This document shows positions 18,611 to 27,851 of a stretch of DNA of 64,000 nt, in pieces (position 1 is the first letter of the stretch; each line of letters opens with the position of its first letter). The translations under genes and the position numbers were made by a program. The notes beneath the pieces are model-generated. The model searched no databases and was not told the DNA's origin. It saw only the letters and a list, made by a program, of their open reading frames with translations. The stretch spans positions 310,001 to 374,000 of the forward strand of contig NZ_WWEO01000044.1 in assembly GCF_009928685.1 (NCBI RefSeq), written 5' to 3'. Origin of the DNA: Mucilaginibacter agri. Lineage in GTDB: Bacteria; Bacteroidota; Bacteroidia; Sphingobacteriales; Sphingobacteriaceae.

Positions 18611-18964
18611 TTATGCTTGTTGGATAGAGTTATTCCAATCGTTAGCTGTACTTTTAACTTTATCTTTGGCTTCGTTAACTTTAGACTCCGCAGCATCAAC
18701 CGCTTCGTCTTTATAATCGGTTGCATCGCCAACTATACCGTTAAATTTCGATTTTGCTTTATCTACCACACTGCTGGTATATTCTTTAACATCGCCAACT
18801 GTGTTCTGCGCCTGATTTTTTGCTTTCTCGAATAAATCGTTTACATAATCGGCAATATCTTCACGCAGTTCGTTTCCACTTTCGGGGGCCAGTAATAATC
18901 CAATAGCTGCACCGGCAGCAGCACCTACTAAAAGCGCTGCAATTACTTTGGTTTGATCTTTCAT
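18611..18964 (-). CDS. YtxH-domain membrane-associated protein
   Basis: 117 residues. A short polar start leads into a glycine- and alanine-rich membrane segment (VIAALLVGAAAGAAIGLLLA, about 6-26) with the PESG turn that marks YtxH proteins. A long charged, alanine- and lysine-rich helix follows, with LEA-like repeats such as DEAVDAAESKVNEAKDKV. The family is linked to general stress responses in many bacteria; its molecular role is unclear. The gene is monocistronic and carries its own terminator. Confidence 0.88.
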   Translation of the reverse strand: MKDQTKVIAALLVGAAAGAAIGLLLAPESGNELREDIADYVNDLFEKAKNQAQNTVGDVKEYTSSVVDKAKSKFNGIVGDATDYKDEAVDAAESKVNEAKDKVKSTANDWNNSIQQA

Positions 18965-19080
18965 ATCTGTTGTACTTTTAAGTAGATGATTCTTTAGTTT
19001 AACAAAATACGAGGCCCAGTGTTTAGGTAAATTAAAAAAAAGAAAGGCCGTGAACGATGGATATAGCCCACAAGTTATAC

Positions 19081-20940
19081 TTAAACTTCATCGTCCACCA
19101 TTGGCAATTCAAAAGAAAAGAACGACTCTTTTCCTTTTTCACTATCTACCCAAATGGTGCCTTTATGGCGCCGGATAATCTCGGCGGCTACATAAAGCCC
19201 TATGCCAAAACCCGAAAACGTTTGCTCATTACGACCCTCAACACGGTAAAAACGATTAAATATCTTTTCCTGCTCGGTTTTGCTAATACCAATTCCGTAA
19301 TCATGCACTGTAACCCGCACATGCCCATTATTATTTTTAATTGATACATCAATACGATCTGTTTCGGGCGAATATTTAATGGCGTTGGTAAGCAAATTGG
19401 TAATAACCTGCGCTATGCGGTCACGGTCTGCATAAACAGAATACCGCGCTTCCTCTTCGAGTACTATGTCATGATGTGGTGCAGTGTATTGTACCTCATC
19501 AATACATTCTTTCAACAAGTCATTCAGTACAAATACCTCGCTATTAAGACTCAACCTGCCGCTTTCTATTTTTGATACATCCAACAGATCGGTTATTAAG
19601 CGTGTAAGCCTGTTGATCTGTTTGTTAATAGTCGAAAGCGATTTTTTCAGAAAGTCTTCGTCCTCATGATCTTTATAAATACTCAGCAACAATTGCACAT
19701 AAGCTTTTATAGATGTTATCGGCGTTTTTAATTCGTGGCTGGCCATGCCGATAAATTCGTTCTTAATTTGCTCGTGCTCTTTCGTTTCGGTAATATCCAT
19801 GCCCGACCCGATATATCCCTCAAACTCACCTTCGGGAGAGTAGCGGGGCACCGATTTCATTCCGATGTCGCGGTACACACCATCGTAGCGGCGAAGTTTA
19901 AACTCAAGATAATATTCAGCCTGCTTTTCGAAGGCAGTAGCATATATGCTGTAAACTTTCTCCTTATCGTCGGGATGCAACTCTTCAGTTTCATGCGTAT
20001 TTACAGACTCCTCGAAGGTCTTACCGGTAAAATCCAGCCAGCTCTTGTTAAAAAAAGATGTTTTACCCGATGTATCTGCCATCCAAATAAATACGGGAGC
20101 AGTATCAGCGATCTTACGGAAACGTTGCTCACTCTCTTTCAAATGGCTTTCTGTCTCCTTGCGTTCTGTAATATCCATACACGAACCCGCATAACCTTCA
20201 AATTCACCGTCTGCAGAATAACGCGGCTTGCCTGTAGCAGCTATCCACTGTAGATCGCCATGGTCGCTAATAATCCGAAAATCAATATTGTAAACTTTCT
20301 TGGCAGCAAAGTATAAGGCGAAACGATGGAAAACATGCTCCCTGTCTTCTTCCACAACACTATTAAGCCAGCCCCTGCCCAGGTGTGTTTCAAATGGCTT
20401 ACCCGTCCACCGTACCCAAGCCTGGCTTACGTATGTAATGTCGCCATGCACATCTATCATCCATAGCGCAGTGGCAGCGGCTTCGGTAACACTTTTAAGC
20501 ACCAGCTCTTGTCGGGCAAGCATTGTTAACGTTACCACCCTATTGGTCACATCCAGCCCACTAACCACAATGCCATCTACTATGCCTTCGGCATTGATGT
20601 GGGGCGAGAAAACAAAATCGAAATAAGCTACACTGGTTGTACCATTGTCTTTCCAATCGGCTTCTGCAGCGTAGCTGTAATGATAAATGGATTCGCCCCT
20701 GTCAAAAACGCGCGATGATACATCGCCCCAATAACGATGAAATTCGGGCCAGGCATCAATAAGAGGCTTATTAAGTACATTGCGGTACCCCAATATTTTT
20801 ATAAACTGCGGGTTAATTACTTCAAATATGCCCTCCCGCGATTTGAGGATGGCCATAGGTGCCGGGCATTGCGCAAACAAGCCATACAGCTGCTCATTAA
20901 AGCTGCCTGATAGTATATCGGGTGGTTGGCGGTTGCCCAT
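19081..20940 (-). CDS. Multi-PAS sensor histidine kinase
   Basis: 619 residues. Three PAS regions are visible: about 15-130, about 145-262 (ending MDITERK) and about 268-388 (ending MDITETKEHE). Then a dimerisation/phosphoacceptor domain shows the H-box FIGMASHELKTPITS (His402), and an ATP-binding domain shows the N box NLLTNAIKYS, the G1 box DYGIGIS and the G2 box GFGIGLYV. No signal peptide or membrane span is evident, so it is probably a soluble cytoplasmic sensor. No response regulator is adjacent, so the partner is unknown. It is separate from its neighbours. Confidence 0.93.
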   Translation of the reverse strand: MGNRQPPDILSGSFNEQLYGLFAQCPAPMAILKSREGIFEVINPQFIKILGYRNVLNKPLIDAWPEFHRYWGDVSSRVFDRGESIYHYSYAAEADWKDNGTTSVAYFDFVFSPHINAEGIVDGIVVSGLDVTNRVVTLTMLARQELVLKSVTEAAATALWMIDVHGDITYVSQAWVRWTGKPFETHLGRGWLNSVVEEDREHVFHRFALYFAAKKVYNIDFRIISDHGDLQWIAATGKPRYSADGEFEGYAGSCMDITERKETESHLKESEQRFRKIADTAPVFIWMADTSGKTSFFNKSWLDFTGKTFEESVNTHETEELHPDDKEKVYSIYATAFEKQAEYYLEFKLRRYDGVYRDIGMKSVPRYSPEGEFEGYIGSGMDITETKEHEQIKNEFIGMASHELKTPITSIKAYVQLLLSIYKDHEDEDFLKKSLSTINKQINRLTRLITDLLDVSKIESGRLSLNSEVFVLNDLLKECIDEVQYTAPHHDIVLEEEARYSVYADRDRIAQVITNLLTNAIKYSPETDRIDVSIKNNNGHVRVTVHDYGIGISKTEQEKIFNRFYRVEGRNEQTFSGFGIGLYVAAEIIRRHKGTIWVDSEKGKESFFSFELPMVDDEV

Positions 20941-21169
20941 AGGTACTTTTAACTAATTTCACTAAAAAGAAGTTTAATCACAAATAATTTAATCTTTAAG
21001 AAATCACAAAGCGGCTATTAACTCATATACGAGCATTTGTATTAGAGCGTTTCTGCAGATCATTAAATTACCAGTAGCAGTTGGGGTTTCAAAAAATCGT
21101 TTTATTCATTTTCACCGTCATCAAACTTGTTACCCTAAAGGCATTAGGTTGTATTGAAATAATTATAAT

Positions 21170-21184
21170 TTTACCCCATACAAA
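21170..21184. repeat. 15-base motif TTTACCCCATACAAA, copy 1
   Basis: Identical to the stretch at 22845-22859. This copy ends 8 bases before the ATG of the secreted OB-fold gene. The other copy lies in the gap between the GAF-PAS gene and the 173-residue gene. A shared regulatory element is possible but untested. Confidence 0.5.
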
Positions 21185-21192
21185 CTAAGTGC

Positions 21193-21558
21193 ATGAAAAA
21201 ATTAGCAATAGTATGCCTGCTGGTGGTAGCAGGTGCCATAAAGAGCTTTGGACAAACCAAAATAGAGGCCAAAGACGCCGGAAAACACATAAACGAAACC
21301 GTTACTCTTTGCGAAAAAGTGGTTGATGGTAAGTTTTTTGATAACTCGCAAACAACGTTGCTTAACATTGGTGCGGCACACCCGAATGAGTTACTTACCC
21401 TGGTTATTAAGGGCGATGACCGCAAGAAATTTAGCGGCGATCCTGAAAAAATATTTATGAATCAAAAGGTTTGCATAACAGGCAAATTTATTGACTACAA
21501 AGGCAAACCAGAGATTATAATAACTGATGCCGAGCAATTAAAGCTCGACAAAAACTGA
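21193..21558 (+). CDS. Secreted OB-fold (tRNA_anti-like) small protein
   Basis: 121 residues with a signal peptide ending near IKSFGQ (residue 20). The mature part has a beta-rich pattern typical of secreted OB-fold domains: NETVTLCEKVVDGKFF, TLLNIGAAHPNELLTLVIKG and VCITGKFIDYKGKPEIIITD. Such proteins occur alone or fused to nucleases, but their function is not established. The gene ends in a strong hairpin at 21566-21601. It is a single-gene unit divergent from the histidine kinase. Confidence 0.8.
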   Translation: MKKLAIVCLLVVAGAIKSFGQTKIEAKDAGKHINETVTLCEKVVDGKFFDNSQTTLLNIGAAHPNELLTLVIKGDDRKKFSGDPEKIFMNQKVCITGKFIDYKGKPEIIITDAEQLKLDKN

Positions 21559-21565
21559 TACCAAC

Positions 21566-21601
21566 GCAAAGAGGCTACCCCGATCGGGATAGCCTCTTTG
21601 C
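21566..21601. terminator. Bidirectional terminator between OB-fold and GAF-PAS genes
   Basis: A 12-bp stem, GCAAAGAGGCTA with TAGCCTCTTTGC, flanks a 12-base self-complementary centre (CCCCGATCGGGA). The genes converge here. Confidence 0.85.
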
Positions 21602-21617
21602 ATTAAATCTCTTTTTC

Positions 21618-22754
21618 TTAGTTCACGCTTCTGTTAAGCGTAGTTTCCGATTCCAACACAATATTACAAATCTTATCATCCAGCTCGTTCACGGTGGTTT
21701 CTATCATCTTAAAATAGACGTAATCGTCATAAGGATTATCTTGTTCTAATTTTATCAGCTCTATCATACCCATTAAAGACGCAACTGGTCTGCGGATCTC
21801 ATGTGATTGTAGAATGGCAATTCGTTGCAAGGCTTCATTTTGCAGGTTTATCTGCTCCTCGTGTCTTTTACGCGCGGTTATGTCTGATGCATTAACGGCA
21901 ACACCAAATACATCATTCCCATTTTTTACCGGAATAAACGAAACATCCAGCCAGGCTTCGCGCGGTGTACCACGCCGTACATGCAGTTCCCCACGTACAG
22001 AATGCCCCGCTAAGGCCGCGCTATAATACCGTACCATCTTTTTTAAGATATGCGGCTCCAGGTAATCCGACAAAAATTTATCGATAAACAAACCGGTTCC
22101 GATGGTTTTTATATAATACTGATCTGCCGCTTTATTAAATGCCAGAATATTTAGATGCTTGCCTAATAACACGAACAAATCTTTCGAACTATCAAAAATA
22201 GCCCTGAGCTGCAATTGCGATGCTTCCGTTTCGCGTTTGCTTTCCACGGCTTCCTGGTGCTTTTCGTCGAGGGTTTGCAAACTCCAGCTTAGCTCCATAA
22301 GGTTTATGGCCTGTTTCGCTAATACCCGAAGCGCATTCTGTTGGCTCTCTGTTAAATGCTTAGGTTTTACGTCGAGTATGCATAACGTACCTGCATGTTG
22401 GCCGTCGCGTGTTGTCAGATTAGCGCCAGCGTAAAAACGAATCTGCGGGCCACCCACTACGAAAGGATGATCTTTAAAACGTTCATCGACGCTGGCATCA
22501 GGAATAATGAGCAACTCATCTTGTTCAATTGTAAAACGGCAAAAAGAGGCCTCGCGGGTGTTGCAATAAATATCAACCCCCATGGTAGCTTTAAACCATT
22601 GCATATCCTCATCAATGATGGTGACCATTGCAATTGGTGTTTCACAAATCTGTGCTGTTAAATTAACAATATCGTTAAGATCTTTGCTGACCGCGTCATT
22701 AAGTACCATAAACCGGCCTACAGCCTCAAGTCTTTTGCTTTCGCTACTGCTCAT
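21618..22754 (-). CDS. GAF-PAS protein with a histidine-kinase-like dimerisation helix but no ATPase domain
   Basis: 378 residues. An N-terminal GAF domain (about 20-155, with ASFCRFTIEQDELLIIPDA) precedes a PAS domain (about 183-297). A linker coiled coil leads into a DHp-like helix pair: QSHEIRRPVASLMGMIELI with the candidate phospho-His at 318, and a second helix to residue 370. It ends at about that point: no N, G1 or G2 boxes exist. It may be a decoy, a phosphorelay intermediate or a dimerisation partner for another kinase. It could also be a truncated kinase, but the stop is not a frameshift: the next gene begins a clean 242 bases upstream. Confidence 0.82.
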   Translation of the reverse strand: MSSSESKRLEAVGRFMVLNDAVSKDLNDIVNLTAQICETPIAMVTIIDEDMQWFKATMGVDIYCNTREASFCRFTIEQDELLIIPDASVDERFKDHPFVVGGPQIRFYAGANLTTRDGQHAGTLCILDVKPKHLTESQQNALRVLAKQAINLMELSWSLQTLDEKHQEAVESKRETEASQLQLRAIFDSSKDLFVLLGKHLNILAFNKAADQYYIKTIGTGLFIDKFLSDYLEPHILKKMVRYYSAALAGHSVRGELHVRRGTPREAWLDVSFIPVKNGNDVFGVAVNASDITARKRHEEQINLQNEALQRIAILQSHEIRRPVASLMGMIELIKLEQDNPYDDYVYFKMIETTVNELDDKICNIVLESETTLNRSVN

Positions 22755-22844
22755 TTAACTCTGATGGGGCTTTAAGGGGTATTGGATGTTGTTTTAAGCT
22801 AAATATACGTTTAATACGGCGTATGGGTTTTGATTGTTTCATTA

Positions 22845-22859
22845 TTTACCCCATACAAA
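22845..22859. repeat. 15-base motif TTTACCCCATACAAA, copy 2
   Basis: Same 15 bases as at 21170-21184. It lies 91 bases upstream of the minus-strand GAF-PAS start and 136 bases upstream of the plus-strand 173-residue gene. Confidence 0.5.
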
Positions 22860-22995
22860 TAAGTAAATAATTTACCCTCAATGATAATTAAAAATACGGT
22901 AAATTGCTATAACAGCGCACACCAGTAATTTAATTGTTTACAACCTAAACATTTAGACCCGGTTTGTTATTAAGTAATGTAAACAGCTCAAAATT

Positions 22996-23517
22996 ATGAA
23001 ATACACATTTTTGTTTGGGTCGAACGCATTTATTGTAGATCAGCCCGTTATCACTTACCTGCAAGATGGTGAATCCGTGGAGTTATTAAGAGTTAAGAGC
23101 ATTCATTCGCCATTAAGCAAATCTTCAGAACAGTCTTTACTGACCGTTGACACCAACTTTACCGATACCCTTGGACACAACATTGTACTTGCCGACAGTG
23201 ACTACGACCATCCGGATTACAAGGTGCAACGTACCGACAACCAGATCCATGTTACTAACGGAACCGGCCATACCGTAATCGATGTTTTACAATTAGATAC
23301 CAAAACTGCATCGCATTTATCCAGCCATATCATTAATGAGCTACACAACGTTGGCGAAACTCACGTACTCCGCATTCGTGGCGATTTTAAATTTGGTGAC
23401 CATAATATCACGATTGATAACGAGAAGCTATTTATTGACGACGACGTTTATGCCGAAAGTGTGCATGTAGGCCATAATGGTGGCATACAATTAAGCAAAG
23501 ATGGCGTACGCGTTTAA
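22996..23517 (+). CDS. Hypothetical beta-rich protein next to thioredoxin
   Basis: 173 residues, no signal peptide or membrane span. The composition is polar with many His and Asp (FGDHNITIDNEKLFIDDD, HVGHNGGIQLSKDG), suggesting a beta-sandwich or beta-helix-like fold. I do not recognise a family. The thioredoxin gene follows after 12 bases on the same strand, so the two are almost certainly co-transcribed. A redox link is inference only, as the protein has no cysteine. Confidence 0.75.
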   Translation: MKYTFLFGSNAFIVDQPVITYLQDGESVELLRVKSIHSPLSKSSEQSLLTVDTNFTDTLGHNIVLADSDYDHPDYKVQRTDNQIHVTNGTGHTVIDVLQLDTKTASHLSSHIINELHNVGETHVLRIRGDFKFGDHNITIDNEKLFIDDDVYAESVHVGHNGGIQLSKDGVRV

Positions 23518-23529
23518 AACATAAAAAAC

Positions 23530-23826
23530 ATGGCAACATTTGCAGATCTGCTGAATGATGAGAAGCCGGTATTGGTGGATTTTTCTGCCGAATGGTGCGG
23601 CCCTTGTAAAATGATGGCTCCTATTTTAAAACAGTTAAAGGAAATGACCGGCGATCGCCTGAAGATATTAAAGATTGACATTGACAAAAACCCTTCGGCT
23701 GCCGACGCTTATAAAATACAAGGCGTACCCACATTAATATTGTTTAAAGATGGGCAAGCCAAATGGCGGCAATCGGGCGTTATGCAAGCTGCACAGCTAA
23801 AACAGATCATCGATCAGCACATTTAA
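23530..23826 (+). CDS. Thioredoxin
   Basis: 98 residues, the compact thioredoxin length. The active site EWCGPCKMM (Cys23, Cys26) and the cis-proline region [11 protein letters not shown] are intact. It has no signal peptide, so it is cytoplasmic and reduces protein disulfides with thioredoxin reductase, which is not in this window. It lies 12 bases after the 173-residue gene. A GGTTTTCCAC/GTGGAAAACC hairpin at 23846-23881 follows but lacks a T run. Confidence 0.95.
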   Translation: MATFADLLNDEKPVLVDFSAEWCGPCKMMAPILKQLKEMTGDRLKILKIDIDKNPSAADAYKIQGVPTLILFKDGQAKWRQSGVMQAAQLKQIIDQHI

Positions 23827-23845
23827 GTTCCGTCATAGGGGCGTT

Positions 23846-23881
23846 GGTTTTCCACGAATTAATTTAACAATGTGGAAAACC
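23846..23881. other. Hairpin after thioredoxin gene
   Basis: A 10-bp perfect stem with a 16-base AT-rich loop starts 20 bases past the thioredoxin stop. No T run follows; it may stabilise the mRNA end rather than terminate. Confidence 0.4.
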
Positions 23882-23900
23882 CTTGAACATTTGTTGAAAG

Positions 23901-23944
23901 TATGCTTATTGATATGGCATACTAATTGCCTGATAATAAGCATA
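23901..23944. promoter_or_regulatory. 10-bp inverted repeat before the 79-residue gene
   Basis: TATGCTTATT (23901-23910) and AATAAGCATA (23935-23944) are perfect inverted repeats with a 24-base spacer, ending 14 bases before the ATG at 23959. Could be a leader hairpin or an operator; I cannot tell which. Confidence 0.4.
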
Positions 23945-23958
23945 AACAAATATTTGCT

Positions 23959-24198
23959 ATGAGCCCCTTTTACAGAAGATTAGTAACGTTCGGCCAGTTA
24001 GTGCAGCAACTGAGCCGGACAAATCAAACCAATTACAAAGACTACTTTGAGGTAGAACATCCTGGGTTTCCGGTTTATGAAACCAAGAGCAGCGTTAAAC
24101 CAAGGCTATCTTTTAAAAAGCCCTGTACAAAAAAAGATCGTCATCAAATAACAGAGCTTTTTAATAAATGCTTCGGTTCGCATGATCTCACTGTGTAA
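23959..24198 (+). CDS. Small hypothetical protein
   Basis: 79 residues from ATG at 23959. A longer TTG start at 23926 is possible but overlaps the inverted repeat, so I prefer the ATG. The protein is basic, with KKPCTKKDRHQITELFNKCF, and no signal peptide, membrane span or known motif is visible. It stands alone between thioredoxin and the DUF481 gene on the same strand. Confidence 0.5.
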   Translation: MSPFYRRLVTFGQLVQQLSRTNQTNYKDYFEVEHPGFPVYETKSSVKPRLSFKKPCTKKDRHQITELFNKCFGSHDLTV

Positions 24199-24282
24199 TT
24201 GGGTTTTATGAAAACTACTTATTAAATCAGAACCATTGCTATTTCTGGTTGTTCAAATCTTTGTGAACAACTCTGATAGCCT

Positions 24283-25020
24283 ATGATTAGTAAAAGCCTT
24301 CTGCTGTTTTTATTATTATTGATTACACTAAACTGCCTGGCGCAGTTTAATGATACCACGCACCACTACGTTAACTTCAACTCTTCGGGTTCTATCAATA
24401 AAACCAATGATGGAAGCTCCTACCTGCTTAACAATTCGTTAAAATTCGGCTTAAGGAAGAAGTCCATCGCGGCTAACTTCAACAATAACTGGATTTATGG
24501 TAAATCGAATAACGACATTACAAACAACGATTTCACCTCGTCGCTGGATTTCGATGTTTTTGCAGGAGATAGCGCCCGCTTCTATTATTGGGGACTAGCC
24601 AATTATACAACCAGCGTTTCTTTAAGAATCAACGACCAATTGCAAGCCGGCGGAGGGGTAGCCTATTACTTTGTAAATAAGAAAAATGCCATGTTTAATG
24701 TGAGCGATGGTATTTTATACGACAGAGGCAACTTGTTTTTAGATGACGACACACATGACGTTTATGACACCTATCGAAACTCGTTCAGGATACTGTTTAA
24801 GTTTATGATAAAAGACATCATCGTTTTGGACGGCAGCGATTTTATACAGAACTCTTTTACCAGACGCAGTGATTATATCGTGCGATCCACAACTAACCTC
24901 TCTGTCAAGCTTCGAAAGTGGTTAAGCTTTACCACTTCTTTTACATACAACCGCATGAATCGTACTAACCGCGAAAACTCGCTGTTAAGTTACGGCCTTA
25001 CTGCCGAGAAATATTTCTAG
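24283..25020 (+). CDS. DUF481-type outer-membrane beta-barrel protein
   Basis: 245 residues with a signal peptide ending at LNCLAQ (about residue 21). Alternating hydrophobic and aromatic beta strands and a C-terminal aromatic residue (KYF) point to an outer-membrane barrel, resembling DUF481 (salt-induced outer-membrane protein). Function is unknown in general. It converges with the next gene, whose stop is only 7 bases away, and no terminator is seen between them. Confidence 0.75.
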   Translation: MISKSLLLFLLLLITLNCLAQFNDTTHHYVNFNSSGSINKTNDGSSYLLNNSLKFGLRKKSIAANFNNNWIYGKSNNDITNNDFTSSLDFDVFAGDSARFYYWGLANYTTSVSLRINDQLQAGGGVAYYFVNKKNAMFNVSDGILYDRGNLFLDDDTHDVYDTYRNSFRILFKFMIKDIIVLDGSDFIQNSFTRRSDYIVRSTTNLSVKLRKWLSFTTSFTYNRMNRTNRENSLLSYGLTAEKYF

Positions 25021-25027
25021 GGCATTT

Positions 25028-25534
25028 TTAATCTAGGGTAATTAAGCGTTTCTCGTGCACTTCTACAGAGTAGTATCCACTTTTTCCGGGCAACGGCGTA
25101 TAAACGGCCACGCTATACAAGTCGCTCTCATAAGTCCTAATCATCTTATCGTTATCGTTACCCTTAAAGGTTAAAGGGTAACCATATTTAGTTATTTGTT
25201 TAATTAATTCGTTAATGTGCTTAACGGATGTTGTGGTATAACTCAAAACATGCAGTACTTTACCGTCGACCTGACGTGTGCCCATCCCGGTAATCACAGT
25301 TTCGCGAAAGCCATCTGCACCATACCGATTCTGGTATTTATTGACGGGAATCCCCTGAGTCATGTCGGTTGACAGAAATTCAAATTTTTTACCGACGGTT
25401 AAGAACTGGTTGATCTGGGCTGTTGACGCACCAACCAAACTCAGCATATCCTGAAAATTGATGTGCTGGGCCTGCACTTTAGAAAACCCGAGGAACAGCA
25501 TTATAACAGCAAGTAAATACTTCTTCATCATCAA
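25028..25534 (-). CDS. Secreted hypothetical protein
   Basis: 168 residues with a signal peptide (start MMMKKYLLAVIML, ending near VQAQ at about residue 22). The mature part is mixed alpha and beta and contains no motif I recognise. The acylase gene lies 39 bases upstream on the same strand, so the two may be co-transcribed. Function unknown; only export is supported. Confidence 0.7.
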   Translation of the reverse strand: MMMKKYLLAVIMLFLGFSKVQAQHINFQDMLSLVGASTAQINQFLTVGKKFEFLSTDMTQGIPVNKYQNRYGADGFRETVITGMGTRQVDGKVLHVLSYTTTSVKHINELIKQITKYGYPLTFKGNDNDKMIRTYESDLYSVAVYTPLPGKSGYYSVEVHEKRLITLD

Positions 25535-25573
25535 ATTATTACATCAAACATACGAAAATTAGGCTTATCTGAT

Positions 25574-27766
25574 TTACTCGCCCGGGTGATAGGTTTTCTC
25601 GGCGTGCTTCAATACATCTTCTTTATAAAAAAGCACATCTTTGAATTTCCCGGTAAGGTAACCATCTGCCTGGTCTGTGAAATGTTTTGACGTAGGATCA
25701 AACGATGTACCCCCGGTCTCAATACTTTTAGCCTTGATACGCGGGCCAAACTCAACCGCGGCGACAAAGCTATTACCCGAGTAGCCGTAACGTTTCTGGG
25801 TATTTTGTGTACGGCTCACAAACGCTGGTAGCTGTCCGAATGTACTGGCCACAGATGCCGCCGGAACACTTGGCTTACTATCATCAAACACACCATTATC
25901 CGGGCGTTGGTATCGGTTAATATCCCCCCATTGCATCTTCCATGTCCCGTAACGAGCCTTCAGGCTGCTTACTACTTCGGCCAGGTATTCCAACTCCTTA
26001 TGAGCAGATGTTTTGCCCAACATTTCCGTTACCCTGTCGGTTTGATATGTGCCCGCTTCTGTCGAAGTAGCTTTTGGAAGTCCCCTGAACATTAAGGTGC
26101 CCCACTCTACCGCGAGCGTAGTTGCTACCGAATTTGTTGCTGCTATTTTATCCCATTTCTGCAATTCAATCATCGGTTCTGTCAATTGTTGCTTTAATGT
26201 ATCTGTCGACTGGTTGTAGGCACTAACTAACTCTGGCAACAACACATCAAAAGCCGATAAGTAGCGGTTATATCCTAAGCCGATCATATCGTCTAACGAG
26301 AGTTTTCCGCTTGTGCTCAATAATTTTGCAGCGGTTACGCCACGATAATTTTGCCCATCTGGCGCCATATACAGTGGGAATTTATCTTTATCCGGACTAT
26401 CTTTCCCTGCCGAAGTATAAGGCGTGGAGTTACAGTTTTGAATCCAACCGGTAGATGGGTTATATACGTGCACAATCTCGTCGATAGAGTGCGTGCCTTG
26501 CCATTCGGTTGCGGTAGTCGTGCCGTCAACGGGTTGACGCCAATCGTATTTTGCGTTACGCTTCGGCATAAAGTCGCCGTACCAAAATACCGTATTCCCC
26601 TTGTCATCGGCATAAACGGTATTGTTGCTCGTATTTGCACGCAACTCCATCGCTTTTCGATATTCAACGAGGTTATTTGCCTTTGTAATTAACCACGATT
26701 CGAGCAATGCATTATACGAGCGGTTGTAATGTTTCAGGGCCAGCCACTTTCCGTCCCTGCTCGCTAATACAGGCCCATGATGGGTTAATAAACCCTTAAA
26801 CTCTTTAGATAATTGCTGGCCGTCATTCAAATAAGTTAACTTAACGGGCTTTACTGTAACCGGCTTTTGTGCGCCATTATATTCATAAACCCAACTGCCA
26901 TTTTTGTTCGATACCTTTTCGGCATACACGTCGGCTACATCTGCATAGCTTGAAGTATGCATCCACCCGCAATGCTGATTAAATCCTTGATAAACAAAAA
27001 ATTGCCCCCAAGTTACCGCTCCGTAAACATTCAATCCTTCCTCACTCACCAATTGCACTTCCGAACGAAAATAGAAAGGTACGTGCGGATTAATATATAA
27101 CATGGCATGCCCCGACTTCGATTTTGATGGTGAAATTGCAAACCCATTTGAACCCATTTCACGCTTATCTACCTCCTCAACAATTTCGCGTTTAAGCCCC
27201 GTGCCTGTCGCACCAATTTGCCGTGGTTCATGGCTGTAAAACTGCGTTGACTCCTGTAATGTTATATCGCCATAATTGGTTGCGGCAACACTACCGTCGG
27301 TAAACATCAAGGCAAACCATGGCTCAAAATGTTTAAATACCAGGGGTTTCACTTCGGGGTGTTTATAGAGATAGTAATTTATACCATCTGCAAAAGAATT
27401 CATTAATTTTTTAAACCATAGCGGGCTAGCTTTATATTCCTTTATAGCATCAGCGGTATCTGCTATCAGTTGCATCTGCAGGTCTTCGTACAAACGGCTC
27501 TCGCCGTCAGCTTCGGCCTGGCGGCCTAACTGGTAAAGATAGTTACGTTCTATACCTTTAAAATTGTCTTCGCACTCCGTATACATCAATGCAAAAACAA
27601 CATCGGCGTCGGTTTTGCCATAAATGTGCGGTACACCATAATCGTCTCTTATGATGGATACTTGTTTGGCTTGGGTTTCACAACGTTGGATATCGGCTTG
27701 GGTGAAATTCTGAGCAAGCGCAGCAACGGGTAGTAAAAATGTAAGTAGGGCAAATATTTTTCTCAT
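25574..27766 (-). CDS. Penicillin-acylase-family N-terminal-nucleophile hydrolase
   Basis: 730 residues with a signal peptide ending at ALAQ (about residue 19). The pattern matches the acylase family: an alpha part with IIRDDYGVPHIYGKTDADV (about 38-56), then the self-cleavage point before Ser206 in EMGSNGFAISPSKSKSG. Ser206 would become the nucleophile of the beta chain. Relatives deacylate penicillin, aculeacin and N-acyl homoserine lactones. The substrate cannot be read from the sequence. It is divergent from the GH3 gene, with a 21-bp palindrome in the gap. Confidence 0.9.
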   Translation of the reverse strand: MRKIFALLTFLLPVAALAQNFTQADIQRCETQAKQVSIIRDDYGVPHIYGKTDADVVFALMYTECEDNFKGIERNYLYQLGRQAEADGESRLYEDLQMQLIADTADAIKEYKASPLWFKKLMNSFADGINYYLYKHPEVKPLVFKHFEPWFALMFTDGSVAATNYGDITLQESTQFYSHEPRQIGATGTGLKREIVEEVDKREMGSNGFAISPSKSKSGHAMLYINPHVPFYFRSEVQLVSEEGLNVYGAVTWGQFFVYQGFNQHCGWMHTSSYADVADVYAEKVSNKNGSWVYEYNGAQKPVTVKPVKLTYLNDGQQLSKEFKGLLTHHGPVLASRDGKWLALKHYNRSYNALLESWLITKANNLVEYRKAMELRANTSNNTVYADDKGNTVFWYGDFMPKRNAKYDWRQPVDGTTTATEWQGTHSIDEIVHVYNPSTGWIQNCNSTPYTSAGKDSPDKDKFPLYMAPDGQNYRGVTAAKLLSTSGKLSLDDMIGLGYNRYLSAFDVLLPELVSAYNQSTDTLKQQLTEPMIELQKWDKIAATNSVATTLAVEWGTLMFRGLPKATSTEAGTYQTDRVTEMLGKTSAHKELEYLAEVVSSLKARYGTWKMQWGDINRYQRPDNGVFDDSKPSVPAASVASTFGQLPAFVSRTQNTQKRYGYSGNSFVAAVEFGPRIKAKSIETGGTSFDPTSKHFTDQADGYLTGKFKDVLFYKEDVLKHAEKTYHPGE

Positions 27767-27851
27767 CTATAAATTGAATTCCTTTCGGATGAAGCTTATA
27801 GCCTCAACGGCTCAAAAAAATTATTTATTCGGGTTATTGCTTTCTTAATTT

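Noticed and set aside
19735..20253. Plus-strand 172-residue ORF
   Set aside because: It is antisense to the PAS histidine kinase, whose motifs are complete, and has no recognisable domain.
23926..23958. TTG start for the 79-residue gene
   Set aside because: It overlaps the inverted repeat, and an ATG follows 33 bases later.
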